Below the pieces are notes generated by a model. That model did no database searches. It was not told the DNA's origin and saw only the letters and a list, made by a program, of their open reading frames with translations. This document shows positions 36,700 through 49,900 of a DNA stretch of 64,000 nt, piece after piece (within the stretch, counting starts at the first letter, position 1; every line of letters begins with the position of its first letter). The stretch is taken from assembly GCA_026874595.1 (NCBI GenBank), contig CM049309.1:30073033-30137032 (forward strand), in the 5' to 3' direction. Position numbers and translations under genes: made by a program. Source of the stretch: Sipunculus nudus (lineage: Eukaryota; Annelida; Sipuncula; Golfingiida; Sipunculidae).

Positions 36700-38520
36700 T
36701 GACCATGCAGGCTTACAGTTTAATACATCACACATACAATTTAACCATCACAGTTAAATGCATCAGTTATGCCTCTGCTGCTTGGAATGCTCTATATATA
36801 GCTACTATATTTATAATCGTCTGTCATTGATACAAACCTTGACATCTTTGTTCAGTTCTTTAAATACTGTTTTGAGTTAACTTCGTCTGTCTCTGCATGT
36901 AATCAGGTCCTTCATTATATATTTTTTTCAAGCATCACTCAGCCCGCACTGGACGTCTAAGGGCCTTTTGTGGGACCCATCCGTACCTGTCAGTCTTCTT
37001 GTTTATAATATGCATGTATAAACTGATACAAAAGGGTTCATATGTTTTCTACATCCTTCTTGTTTCCATCAAAGAATGAAATCTTCCAGTTTGAGTGAAA
37101 AAATGCATACAGGGTGTATAGAGATTGTGTATATATGTGAAGTTTGAAATGAATTGATCAAATAAATGAGTTAATTATCATTATGAACAACCCTGGCCCA
37201 TTAAATATAAAGTATATTTAGAATGTTTATGGTACAGTTTATCTGTGACCACCATGCAGTCATTACATTAAATGACTCAAATGTTCAGTCATTTTATGAC
37301 TGAAAATGAAAGGGTATAATTACACAGATTGCCTGACTGTAAATCAGGCAAGCTGTTTAATAGGTACACCATTGAGATGTAGGCCTAAGCAGATATTTTG
37401 TCAGGAATTTATTTATGTATATATTAGCAACTGGCCAATTGTTTTACAACTGAGTTAGGGGTTACTAGGATACCTCAAACAACTAGGGCCCGCAGGTAGC
37501 TTTTAGCGGTTAGAAGCAGCGGGGAAAGTCTTCATGTTTGTGTTAGTTTAGCAGAGGACGAAAGTATACCACACATCATTTGTCTCATTTGGTACCAATG
37601 AGTAGCTAGCTACTAGCTACAAGAAAACCCTATACATGTACACATATATTTTAGCTGAGCAGGGGACTAAGACACTACCTATGACAGGTGGCCTTGTAAT
37701 AGTAATCACCAGTGAGCAGCTACAAAGATACTGCACACAAATGTATGGCAGGGTCTAGGATACCATACATCTTAGATCACCATAAGCCTTATTGATTTTG
37801 GGAAGCTCTTGCTTTCATGTTAAAATTAATATAAATTTCATTTCACAGGGCACAAAGTATGATAATATAATTATTACAATGAATGCCATGTACTAGTAAA
37901 AAGGAATGGATTATTATTAATGTAGAGATATTGTCGTAAAATGTATAAAGCAATTGACAGGTTAATAAACATTTTAGGTGAATTTTATAATTTCAATGAA
38001 TAATTTTAAAATATTTTCCAGACTGTTGACATTTTTTGGGAATATTTAGCACAGCTTACTTTCAGCTGACTGTATAGTTTTTTTTAATCATCCTTCGTTG
38101 CCACCTGTATTTTTTCTATCTGTTTTCACATAATATAAGTTTTAGCTCATCTGAATATTTTCACCTGTTTTGAGATTATTTACATTTTGTTTTCTCATTT
38201 CAAAATCAAATGGATTTATATTCTGATTTGAAATTCTGATATGAATTTCTTCCTGATTGTATAATTTCCAGGGTTTCATGCATTCTCATTTTGTATTTTT
38301 CATGCATATTACATAAAATAACTGAAATACTGTTTCTTTTACAAATATGTGATCATGAAGGTCAGCCCGGAATCAAGTGCTTGGGGCCGTGATATATGAT
38401 GCAATTATTCTGGGAAACGAAGATATGACTCTAACATGGAGGTGTTTCAAAAACAAAATCGAAAAAAAAAAAGAAATTATGGAGTACGTATATCACACTG
38501 AAATAGAGAATACATTCATT
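36700..38520. other. Intergenic stretch without recognised gene
   Basis: AT-rich sequence between AK3 and PUM3. I find no coding exon, tRNA-like box or terminal repeat. Confidence 0.5.
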
Positions 38521-38524
38521 TGCC

Positions 38525-38625
38525 AGTGTTAAGCCGTGTGCCAGACTGCCGGCAAGGTCAATTTCCTCTGCCGGCTGTTTAGCCTGTGGGCTAAACTGCC
38601 GGCACCCTGCCGGTTGTTTAGCCAC
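38525..38625. repeat. GCCGGC-rich short repeats with a TTTAGCC hairpin
   Basis: ACTGCCGGC occurs twice (38548, 38596) and CTGCCGG further times. TTTAGCC and GGCTAAA form a perfect 7-bp stem around 38578-38595. Confidence 0.6.
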
Positions 38626-38799
38626 TTCCTTTTTTTATAATAATGCTGATTAATTAAGATTTTAAAAGAAATGGTAGACAAACATTGAGCAAAGTTTTCT
38701 TTTGTATCCAGCATATCGAGGATAAAAAAAAATTCTATCTTTTTATTTTTTACTTCCGGCTTTGTGGAGTCCAAAGCTTTTCCTGAAGTGATAGGAGCA

Positions 38800-39050
38800 T
38801 TCTGATTTCCTACCACACGCGACGGAAAACGTACGTGCAGTCATGCACCTCAAGGACACCCGATTTCAGACATCCAGGTTTTAGTCGTACCATGCGAACT
38901 ACGTCATCAATTGAGGCGTTGTTATTTCATCCCATCTTGGTCAACACGTGCTAAACTTCCAGGTGAACCTGCTGATGAAGACCAAGACTGTGAGGACATC
39001 AGTGTTATTCTAGGTACAGACGTGGGCGAGACTGTAGAATAGCTCTTCTG
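38800..39050 (+). promoter_or_regulatory. CpG-bearing stretch, possible PUM3 promoter or 5' exon
   Basis: CpG dinucleotides cluster at 38817-38910 (ACACGCGACGG, ACGTACGTG, GTCGTACC, GCGAACTACGTC) in otherwise AT-rich, CpG-poor sequence. A possible splice donor TTCTAG|GTACAG lies at 39013. It is 4.8 kb upstream of the PUM3 start. This is a weak candidate only. Confidence 0.25.
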
Positions 39051-39463
39051 CCAAATATTTAGTCTGATGATGATGTTCATAAAAAATGAGAAATCCAGCA
39101 TTAGTAATATAAGTCTAGTCTCGGCCTAAACACCAGTCATTGATAGTACCGACTACCGGTGCACCTTGCCTTGGTGCAAGGCTGAGAATTACACACCAGG
39201 TGACCCGGGCTCCATACTCATTTCAGTTATGAACCCATAACAACGGTGCACCATGTCCACTCACTGATAAACAGTTATTGAATTAAACTATTTGTAGGTG
39301 ACTGGACTAATCACCGGATTAGACTGGATTTAAATGCACTCTAGTTTTATTTGTTGTTAAACACTGTCACTGTAGCCATGACACATGATAGACACTTGGG
39401 CCTTCTAAATATTAAAAAAAAAGGCAGGCCTTATTTCCACTCCCCAGGAGTGGAAATAGGGAA

Positions 39464-40386
39464 TGCTTATTTCCACTCCCCCTCATGATAAAGGCTGGCG
39501 CAGTACATAAGTATTCTGGGAATTATAAGAAGTATTTCTTGTTCAAAGAATTTTAGGGAATGTGCATTATACTCTGTAGTATTGAGTCATCATAGGTTCA
39601 TCTATATAGCCTAACTAGTTTTACATTTGTGCACTGTAAAAGGTTTCAGTTTTTACATTGTAATGCATTTCAAAGTGAAATTGTAACTGTATTATACAAA
39701 AATTTTAAACATGCATGATTTGCTGGAATAAAACTTGTGGTTAAATTACCAGGTACATTCAAATGTCTGGCCAGATTTTAAAGGCATATAAAATGTATAT
39801 TTTTCTGCAAATAGTTACATTTTGTCAATTAGTTTGTTTCATATTTTTATAGGTTTATATATTAGGCATGAGAACAAGCTTGCAGTAGCTTAAATAAGGG
39901 GGGGGGTCCTTATCTGATGATGGTTAATAAGCACCTCATCAGTGGGGCCAGTCTAGAATCTGTGTCTCCATATGCCCAGACTAGTGTTGTCAGGTCTTGG
40001 CTTAGTCAGTGCACAGGTAAAGTCTAGACAGTTGCACAGGACCATACACTCTGGTTCGCAGCTTCATGAATTTATCCAACCACTAGCTGATTTTATCCAA
40101 AACAATTTTGTGATGTCAAAGTAAGTGAACTTTGTCTGAAAGAAAAACTAGAACTACATGTACAAAGAAACATAGGATCCACACATGAAACAGTAATAAA
40201 AGACCCTTGTGACCAGTGTACGACATTACAGGAAGGACAAATAAATATTTTATATCAATTCTATACTTGCAACAGGGTTGAAGAAAGTGAATTTCTAAAC
40301 TTGCAATTATTTAACTTTTCTATTATATATAGGGTGTGGAAATAAGTATTCTTTAGTTAAACTTCCAGGGGGAGTGGAAATAAGCA
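39464..40386. mobile_element. Element with 18-bp perfect inverted ends (about 0.92 kb)
   Basis: GCTTATTTCCACTCCCCCT on the left (from 39464) is matched exactly in reverse by the right end (to about 40386). Extra partial copies lie just outside on the left (CTTATTTCCACTCCCC at 39430) and inside on the right (ATACTTATTTCCAC in reverse at about 40338). No coding capacity was found and the target duplication is not clear. Confidence 0.6.
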
Positions 40387-40401
40387 CTTCCTAAAAAAAA
40401 T

Positions 40402-40650
40402 GGGGCCTTGATAGCTGAGTGGTAAAATGCTCGGCCATCTCCACTGCCATCCCAAGATCGATTCCAGGTGTGGCTACGAGAGTGGGTTATAGTGGCCCAT
40501 CCAAGGCTGGTGGTTTTCTCCGGGTCCTCCGGTTTCCACCATCCTTACCGATTACCAAGCGCCAACATCCAAGCCATGGAGAATTTCTCGTATTAGTTAC
40601 TATAACTATTTGTACAATCCATGTAAATAAATAAAGTCAGTAATTTATAT
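40402..40650 (+). mobile_element. tRNA-derived SINE
   Basis: The head GGGGCCTTGATAGCTGAGTG contains a pol III A box (TAGCTGAGTGG, 40412-40422) and a B box (GATCGATTCC, 40456-40465). A body with TTCTCCGGGTCCTCCGGTTT (from about 40515) follows. This resembles the conserved central domain reported for the Meta-SINE superfamily; I recall that sequence only approximately. The tail is AT-rich (AAATAAATAAAGTC). It lies directly beside the inverted-end element. Confidence 0.8.
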
Positions 40651-40727
40651 TTTAAAACATTAATGAAATACCTAATAGGGACCTATGCTACCTCTTCAGT
40701 TAATTAAAATTTGACATTTGGGTGGCA

Positions 40728-41986
40728 GGTAACTGCATTAAATGCGGCGGTATCCAGGAGCCTGGATACCGCCACATAAAAAGCTTCAGAGTAAACTAGC
40801 GAACTTCAAACCCTTGTCGGAAAAAAAGTCGTGTAAAATCAAATAGTGCGTTTATGACAAGGAAACTTTAAGTAATCTAAGGGAGATATAGTACCTTATT
40901 TGAATGACCAAGAAATTCAGCTAAATATTATGTTTTAGTATGTAAACAAGACTTACTTTTAAAACTTTGCAACCCTTGCGCTTGAAACTGTCTCAGAATC
41001 TGAAACAATGAACTGCGTGACCTTTGCTCGCTGAGCCAACACGGCCCGTTACCACTGGTTACACAGGCGGCTGCTGGCCAGCCGTAGCTGGGGGAAAATC
41101 GCAGCAGACATCGTTCCCTGTGTATCACCATTTATTAGGATAATACATATTCTTCTAATCAACATTTAAAGTGGACAAACACTGTCTAAGTGGTATGTTA
41201 TATACATGTTTGATAAGAATATCTTTATTTCTTAACGAATACGACATTTTCAGATGAAATATAAGAATTAAATTGTCATGTGGAATGTCTACTGTTTCCT
41301 TAAATCATCTTCTAGGGCTCTCGCACAGCGTAGCGTAGTAAGAGAGGACGGGCGCTAGGGCTAGGTGGCAGGTAGCCCTAGGTCCCGTGCTCTCTCCCTA
41401 CATTATGCTGAGAGCCCTAGAAGATCCTTTGAGAAAACTGTAGACATTCCACTTGACAATAAAATTCTGATATTTCTGCAAAAAAATGCTGTATTTGTCA
41501 TGAAACATATTTTTATCAAAAGCGTATGTCACAAAACAACTTAGACAATGTTATCCACTTCAATTAGAAGAATATTGTTTTTATAAGCGGTGATAAGCAG
41601 CCAACTTGTGTGGTCTGGGTTCCCCCAGCTACTGCAGGCTGGCAGCCTAGGTAAACTTGTTACAATGTATCAAGTGCGGGCAGTGAGGCTTTCTGAAAAA
41701 AGGGGTTATTCAGGTCATTATTTCAGATTCTGAGACAGTTTTAAACACCAGGGTAGCAAAGTTTTAAAAGTGAGTCTTATTTTCACACTTGAACACAATA
41801 TTTAGCTAAATTTCTAGGTCATTCAAATAAGGTACTATTCCTGGCATAGACTACTTAAGTTTCCCTGTCATAATCACAATTTTTGATTAACACAATTTTT
41901 CCCTGACACCTAGGGTTTTAAGTTTATTGAAGCTTTTTATGCAACAGTATCTAGGAACCTATATACGTACGCAACATATAATGCAG
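40728..41986. mobile_element. 1.26-kb near-complete palindrome (foldback element)
   Basis: The left arm (40731 to about 41365) and right arm (about 41365 to 41988) are reverse complements with modest divergence. Matched pairs include CATAAAAAGCTTC/GAAGCTTTTTATG, AGTACCTTATTTGAATGACC in reverse at about 41818-41837, CTGTCTCAGAATCTGAAA in reverse at 41725-41742, and TCTTCTAGGGCTCTC/GAGAGCCCTAGAAGA around the centre. TTGGGTGGCA flanks both ends (40718-40727 and 41987-41996), an 8-10 bp target duplication. Long arms plus that duplication length fit a foldback MULE; this is inferred. No gene was seen inside. Confidence 0.85.
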
Positions 41987-42138
41987 TTGGGTGGCAAGCT
42001 GTGCTAATGTTACTTTGTATAATAATATGGATGAAATATGTTATACTAGATTCCACAAATCATGGTCCTCCTGTTTTTGATGTGAGAGAAAAAAAATTGA
42101 CTGAATTTGCCTGGATTTAAATGCACTCTGGTTTCATT

Positions 42139-42455
42139 AGCTCAGCTGACTGAAAGTCATCTGAGCTTTAGCGATCAGTCTTTGTTCGTCATTTGTCCGT
42201 CTGTCTGTCCAGTAACCTGGCACAAATTGTAACAGCGGGACCTAGAATCTTGTAACAAGATATCCTGGGAGGTTTTGAAAAATCTCCTTGGAAACCTGAA
42301 ATTAAGTCTCTGTTACCCATATCCTTTGAGCTATGGGACTCTTTAAAGTATCCCCCAGAAAAATGAAAAATTTGATAAAAAGCTCCAGTTATTGAATAAC
42401 TAATGCATTGATCCCCATGATTCTTTGCATGCATATTCATCATGGAGTGTTTCAT
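42139..42455 (-). mobile_element. Type A element 3' part, reversed (A7)
   Basis: The hairpin at 42139-42167 (arms AGCTCAGCTGACT and AAGTCATCTGAGCT) is the 3' end on the minus strand. It is followed by a (GTCT/GTCC)n run and the module with CTCCTTGGAAACCTGAAATT and GTCTCTGTTACCCATATCC. It stops at about 42455. Confidence 0.75.
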
Positions 42456-42770
42456 CAGTGACACAAATGTGCAACCCGCCCAGTGTATATATAGTGTAGT
42501 CAGAGGTACGGAGTTGATAATATTTGGTAAAGTTGTTTGTTACTGTTAATTTACATGATGATGCATTTGATATTATAGCAGTACACATTTGTGTTTTTTG
42601 TTGGGTACTGGAAAAATATTTTTCAGAGATTTTCCCTAAAGGGGGCGTGTGACACAAATGTGCTACCCGCCCAGTATGTCAGATCACATGGTGTAGTCAG
42701 AGAGCTTGAGTTGATAATATTTGGTAAAGTTGTATGTTCTTGTTGTCATCCAGATTATATCAAATAGTCC
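42456..42770 (+). repeat. Tandem duplication of about 190 bp
   Basis: GTGACACAAATGTGCAACCC at about 42458 and GTGACACAAATGTGCTACCC at about 42648 each start a block that also shares GTTGATAATATTTGGTAAAG. The second copy has a few changes. Confidence 0.75.
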
Positions 42771-42958
42771 TAGTTCTGTGTCCATTGAGGCAGTTCATTT
42801 AGCATAACTTGCATCAGCACCAGGGTAATTCTTATTGATGTGGATATTTCGCATAAAAAATGTGCAACTCTAACCTAATGAGGCCGCACTTTTATACCTG
42901 CAGGAATCAGATTCTTTGAGGAAGCTTCACAGAAACCAGGGCATCAATACAGGGGGAT

Positions 42959-42976
42959 GGGGGGGGGGGGGGGGGG
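42959..42976 (+). repeat. Poly-G tract, 18 G
   Basis: An uninterrupted G run upstream of PUM3. Confidence 0.95.
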
Positions 42977-42979
42977 TGG

Positions 42980-43860
42980 CAGTCAATGTAATCTGGAAAC
43001 AGAGAATGTTCCAGGTTGAATGGAATATATATATGTATGTGAGTGTGTATGTATGGAATTTTTATATATGGACAATTTTATATATTTATTTATATATATG
43101 TTTATAAAAAATGCCCCAACTTTGATTACCCTCTTACTCTGAGTCATGCCCCTCCAAGTCACCAGTCCCTCCCTACCCACCAGTCCCTCCCTACCCTTGA
43201 AGATATATTGATGCCACTGGCTCTTTGCAACTACATGGCTTAATAAAGGATGCCAATCATCTGTTGGTTGTTGACATTATTTGTCCCAAGCTGCTCATTT
43301 GAGAATATGTGGACATTCAAATGTAACTCTTGAAATATTTCTCCTGCTTAACTGAGCAGTGGGAAAAATTGTTTGTGAAAGATAAAAAAAAAACATGATC
43401 AACAGTGAATAAAATCAAAAGTCCTCATACTGTAATAAAATAGTGAAAGAAAAAGAAACAAGTACTGTACACATATCCAAAGAATAAAGCACATGGGAAC
43501 AGTGTGGTCACAGATTCACAGTACATGTCACATGGTTATTATTACAAACGTGTTTGACCAGTACATGCTATTGTCCTGCCTGGCACATGATTATTAGGTG
43601 GGTCACACTGGGTTTTGGAGTAAAACTCCCACATACAGCGCTCTTTTGAGAGTAACTTCAGCTGATATGTGACTGTTAAAAGCTGCTGTAACATGAACAA
43701 GGGAATCAGTTCAAATCAGTTTATTTTTTTATCAGTACAGTAAGGTGTACAACCGTAACATTGATGAGCTTCTATGTACATTTGGTAAAACGATTGACAG
43801 TTTTGACAGTGCAAGGGGTAAGTCTTATAGTTCATATCTTGTTTGTGTTTCTCATTTTAG
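42980..43860 (+). other. PUM3: PUM3 upstream region
   Basis: It contains a TATATG/TATGTG-rich patch (43025-43105) and CCAGTCCCTCCCTACC twice (43162, 43181). The acceptor TTGTGTTTCTCATTTTAG ends at 43860, six bases before the PUM3 start. A donor-like GGG|GTAAGT at 43818 would leave an intron of only 43 nt; a longer upstream 5' UTR intron is equally possible. Confidence 0.4.
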
Positions 43861-43865
43861 TTAAA

Positions 43866-43997
43866 ATGGCTAAAGAAAAGCTGGACAGAAGCACAGCTGC
43901 AAAGCAACTTAAAGTTGGGAAGGAAAAAGCAGCCAACAAAAGAAAATCATCTGAGAGGAGTGAAACCAAGTTTGAAAAGAAGGCAAAGAAACTGAAG
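43866..43997 (+). CDS. PUM3: PUM3 coding exon 1
   Basis: 44 codons from MAKEKLDRSTAAKQLK to KKAKKLK. The start context AAAATGG is favourable and lies six bases after an acceptor. The upstream frame is open but reads through the predicted splice acceptor, so the upstream methionine at 43761 is unlikely. Donor AAG|GTAGTA, phase 0. Confidence 0.85.
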
Positions 43998-46900
43998 GTA
44001 GTATTTCATTCAGAAGGCCCTTGTTATATACTGTAGTGATGAGGATTATGGTAAAATTTACTGAAACACCTCACCAACACATTTTCCACGTCAGACGTCT
44101 GTCTGTCCCAACCTGCATTGTCAAATATCTCAAAAACTGTCAGCCACATGATGACCACATGACTTGTTTGTGATTGACATCCAGAGGTGGAGGCGGCTGA
44201 ACTGTATTCTGCACTCCAAAATTGTCTTTCCACCTTCTTCAGATAAATGAGTAATTATGAAAAGGTTTGAGCATAAAAACGTCAGAGCAAGGGGAATTTA
44301 ATGAGTACAAAAATAAATTTTCATTATTTTTCAAGATGGCATTAACACAGAAACCTAGAGTTTGCTGATTTTCAAAATTTATATTTTTTTATTTAGTTAA
44401 TACATAAAAATGCATAATTTTCATCAGTTAGATAATACCCCCTTGTAACTAAATTCAAAGTTATTTTTGCAGAAGTTTCAATTACCTGGCTGTGACTGAC
44501 ATGTAATTGCTACTTGCAGAGCATAAAGTTCAGATCTTCAGTAATATAAAAATTGTTTTAAAAAAAAGTTGTAAGACAAGTTAAAACACTGATGACCTTG
44601 ATCCTGATTTTCAAGGGGAAATGCTAAAATATGGGCTTTGCAAACCCCGTAATTTGAAGCATTGCACAATTTCCCTAAGATTGAATACACAAATTTTTTT
44701 AACAGTTTCTCAGAGGTATTTAAAATCTGGTGACCTTGACCAAGAACTTAAGATTAACTTTGGCAGATATAAAGGATTTCTTGTGAAAGCAGTAACATTT
44801 GAAGTATTGCTTGTATTTTTCACCGATTTGATACACAGATTTTTTCAAATGATTTCATGGATGAGTTAAAAAAAATTATGGCTTTGACCTTGATTTTCAA
44901 CCATGCCCTATGAGGAATTAAAAAAAAAGTCCTTCATTTATACTTCATAGTCAAATCAGGGAAATACAAGACTGTTGAAATAATTTAGATTTTCTTTTAA
45001 TTTGGGTTGTCCATGGGGGAGACACCTGCATGTTTTTTTTATTGTGAAACAGAGCAATTCAAGTGAAAATACATACAATAATACTTATTTTAAGACCATT
45101 AAAACTGTCATTCTTAATGGTTGTTACAGCCAGATATATGAGGTCATACATGGAATTTTGTCTGCAGGTGTAAATATGAACCTCCCCCCAGTTTTTATTG
45201 CATGTGGAAGAAAACATAATATAATGTTTTATGATATATTTTTTGTGATCCTGGCTTCACAATCATTGTTCCAAGGAAATAAACAGTATGTTCCTGTGTA
45301 AAGCTCACAAAGATTTTGAGTTGTATTCTATTTTAAGAAACCAGATAGCCTACTTTCATGTTGTCAGCATAAGTGCATGAGCAATATTCATGTGATGATA
45401 ATCTTTATTTCCTTTGATATGTTCAAAGGGGTGGTGGCAAGGCGAGGTACCACTGTATATATGCTACACAGACTGTACTACCAAACGCAGTTTAAATTCT
45501 CATATGAAAATTTTACCTTTTTTCCATATGCTAGACAACTTGAGCTGCGCATCGTAATCCATGGGTCCTTTGTTATTTATTGTAGGTGATGCAACCAGGA
45601 ACCTCCAAGCTGAAAAACATGAAAGGCATGAGCATGCCACTTTCATCTGATAATGCTCCAGGAGCTAAAAAGAGAAAATTTACTGGAAAAAAGATAGGTA
45701 GGACATTTAGAATCTGTTCTAGATGTCTCCTTTAAAACACAAAATAAGGCATTCTGTGAGCCATGGGCCAGAAACATGAATTTTGGCACTCTGGCAGTCA
45801 CACTTGTCTCAGTGTTTAAGGTTGCTGCACAAAAAAAATATTCACATTAGATCATAAAATTGAAATAATGTGCCTCATCTGCACCCTTAAAAATTATCAG
45901 CATGCCAAGTTATAGCAGAGATGGATCAATATTCTTCAAGTTGATTGCAATATTTGAATATATCATATGTGTGCATGCAGATTTATGTACTGTTATGTCT
46001 GTTACCAGAAATCTCAGGAATGGGTGCAGCTATCTGCTCCAAATTTTACAGTAATGTTGATTATTCCCTCTTCCTAGGTAGAACAGAACATATATCACTT
46101 AAGCTTTTGTGTCATTGAGAACCTTTAGAGAAAGATTACCTATAGGTTACCTACAATTGAGTTAAATTATTTTAAAAAATCTTTACAAAACTTTTAATTT
46201 AGCTGATCAATAATATTTATGATATTGAGTCTATATATTTCCTGTTTGCTACCCAGTGTCTCAGGAATTGCTGGAGAGGAACCAGATTTTATGGGCATAT
46301 TACTTCAAGACTTATTTGTCAATGTAAGCTGCAGAGGGGGCTACTGATATTGTTTAAGTTTCTATTCTGGACCTGTTTCTTAGTATTTTTTTGTTTCATT
46401 CGGGTGTATAATTAAACTTTTATGTAATAATGTGTTTTTTTCTTATTTTACAAATAACCTGTCACTTAAAAATGAGAAAAAAACTTTGTTTTGAGGTAAT
46501 GATAACATTATTTTTATTCATTATTTTTATTCACTGATGTATGTCAAATAATATGAATAAATATAGTTTTGATAAATATGATTATTTTACAGAGAGAAAA
46601 ATAAAAAAGGGGTTCCAAGTTTTTTTTAAATATATGAGGCTTATGAGTCACTCACTTTTGGAATTTAAAAAAAAATATACTAATGTATGCATGAGGTACT
46701 GTAATTGTAATTACTCTTGAGCATTGTTTCCATGGGATAGTATATACATATCATGATGGCTGTATCAGATGCATCACAGAAACAGAAGAAGCCAAAGTTA
46801 GAGGAGATGACAAAGAAGGAGAGGAAGAAACAGAGACGGATGATGAAAAGCAACTTTGAAGATATTACCTCAATGAAGCGAATCTGGGAGGACATAAGGA

Positions 46901-49900
46901 GGTAACTGGCTTAGTGATTCCTCAGAATACAGTCTCATTTGTGATGGGGTGTGTGTGTGCATGTATGTGTGTACATGGGGTGAACATGCTTAATGATTAC
47001 AGCTCAGGGGATGTTTATGATGGTGTGTATAGGAGGTAACAATAAGCTGATTATAACATGCTTAGTGATATTTTTGGTTTAGAATAGAGTCACACTTTGG
47101 CAGTGGGGAGGTAACTTGCCCAGTTATACTTTAAAAAGAGTCACACTTTTAGCAGTGGGGAGGTAACTTTCCAGTTGATACTTCAGAATAGAGTCATATT
47201 TTTGGGAGTGGGGAGGTAACTTTCCCATTGATACTTCAGAATAGAGTCATACTTTAGGGAGTGGGGAGGTAACTTCCCCATTGATACTTCAGAATAGAGT
47301 CATACTTTTGGCAGTGGGGAGGTAACTTTCCCATTGATACTTCAGAATAGAGTCACACTTTTAGGAATGGGGAGGTAACTTTCCCACTGATACTTCAGAA
47401 TAGAGTCATACTTTTGGCAGTGGGGAGGTAACCTGCCCAGTGCTACTTAATACTAGAGTCTTACTTTTGGCAGTGGGGAGGTAATTTGCCCACTGATACT
47501 TCAGAATAGAGTCACACTTTTGGCAGTGGGGAGGTAACTTGCCAGTTGATACTTAAGACTAGAGTCACACTTGGCAGTGGGGAGGTAACTTGCCCAGTGC
47601 TACTTAATACTAGAGTCACACTTTTGGGAGTGGGGAGGTAACTTGCCCATTGTTATTTCAGAATAGAATCATACTTTTGGCAGTGGGGAGGTAACTTGCC
47701 CAGTGATACCTAAGACTAGAGTCACACTTTTGGCAGTGGGGAGGTAACTTGCCCATTGATACTTCAGAATAGAGTCATACTTTTGGCAGTGGGGAGGTAA
47801 CTTGCCCAGTGATACCTAAGACTAGAGTCACACTTTGGCAGTGGGGAGGTAACTTGCCCATTGAAACTTCAGAATAGAGTCACACTTATGGCAGTTGGGA
47901 GGTACTTTGCCCATTGATACTTCAGAATAGAAGTCCCCTAAACTCTAGTTATGAATGGAAAAAAGTAAACTATGTTATGTGTAAAAGAATTGCCACATAT
48001 GATTCATTATGAACTAGGGCTAATGTCAGGTGTAAACAGAATTGCCACGGATGATTCAGGATAAGCTAGGACTAATACAGGTGTAAACAGAATTGCCACA
48101 TATGATTCATTATAAACTAGGGCTTATGTCAGGTGTAAACAGAATTGCCACGGATGATTTAGGATAAGCTAGGACTAATACAGGTGTAAACAGAATTGCC
48201 ACAGATGATTCATTATAAACTAGGGCTTATGTCAGGTGTAAACAGAATTGCCACAGATGATTCATTATAAACTAGGGCTTATGTCAGGTGTAAACAGAAT
48301 TGCCACAGATGATTCATTATAAACTAGGGCTTATGTCAGGTGTAAACAGAATTGCCACAGATGATTCATTATAAACTAGGGCTTATGTCAGGTGTAAACA
48401 GAATTGCCACAGATGATTCATTATAAACTAGGGCTTATGTCAGGTGTAAACAGAATTGCCACGGATGATTCAGGATAAGCTAGGACTAATACAGGTGTAA
48501 ACAGAATTGCCACATATGATTCATTATAAACTAGGGCTTATATCAGGTGTAAACAGAATTGCCACAGATGATTCATTATAAACTAGGGCTTATGTCAGGT
48601 GTAAACAGAATTGCCACAGATGATTCATTATAAACTAGGGCTTATGTCAGGTGTAAACAGAATTGCCACGGATGATTCAGGATAAGCTAGGACTAATACA
48701 GGTGTAAACAGAATTGCCACAGATGATTCATTATAAACTAGGGCTAATGTCAGGTGTAAACAGAATTGCCACGGATGATTCAGGATAAGCTAGGACTAAT
48801 ACAGGTGTAAACAGAATTGCCACATATGATTCATTATAAACTAGGGCTTATGTCAGGTGTAAACAGAATTGCCACAGATGATTCATTATAAACTAGGGCT
48901 TATGTCAGGTGTAAACAGAATTGCCACGATGATTCAGGATAAACTAGGACTTATGTCAGGTGTAAACAGAATTGCCACAGATGATTCATTATAAACTAGG
49001 GCTTATGTCAGGTGTAAACAGAATTGCCACGGATGATTCAGGATAAGCTAGGACTAATACAGGTGTAAACAGAATTGCCACAGATGATTCATTATAAACT
49101 AGGGCTTATGTCAGGTGTAAACAGAATTGCCACGGATGATTCAGGATAAGCTAGGACTAATACAGGTGTAAACAGAATTGCCACATATGATTCATTATAA
49201 ACTAGGGCTTATGTCAGGTGTAAACAGAATTGCCACAGATGATTCATTATAAACTAGGGCTTATGTCAGGTGTAAACAGAATTGCCACGGATGATTCAGG
49301 ATAAGCTAGGACTAATACAGGTGTAAACAGAATTGCCACAGATGATTCATTATAAACTAGGGCTTATGTCAGGTGTAAACAGAATTGCCACAGATGATTC
49401 ATTATAAACTAGAGGTTGTGTCAGGTGTAAACAGAATTGCCACGGATGATTCAGGATAAGCTAGGACTAATACAGGTGTAAACAGAATTGCCACATATGA
49501 TTCATTATAAACTAGGGCTTATGTCAGGTGTAAACAGAATTGCCACAGATGATTCATTATAAACTAGGGCTTATGTCAGGTGTAAACAGAATTGCCACAG
49601 ATGATTCATTATAAACTAGGGCTTATGTCAGGTGTAAACAGAATTGCCACGGATGATTCAGGATAAGCTAGGACTAATACAGGTGTAAACAGAATTGCCA
49701 CAGATGATTCATTATAAACTAGGGCTTATGTCAGGTGTAAACAGAATTGCCACGGATGATTCAGGATAAGCTAGGACTAATACAGGTGTAAACAGAATTG
49801 CCACATATGATTCATTATAAACTAGGGCTTATGTCAGGTGTAAACAGAATTGCCACAGATGATTCATTATAAACTAGGGCTTATGTCAGGTGTAAACAGA

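Noticed and set aside
38940-39045. Possible exon reading GEPADEDQDCEDISVILGTD
   Set aside because: It is short, has no recognised homology and no convincing acceptor; it is kept only as part of the CpG-bearing stretch.
43761-43865. Upstream in-frame start for PUM3 (MMSFYVHL...)
   Set aside because: The frame runs across a strong splice acceptor at 43860 and the residues are hydrophobic, unlike a nucleolar N-terminus.
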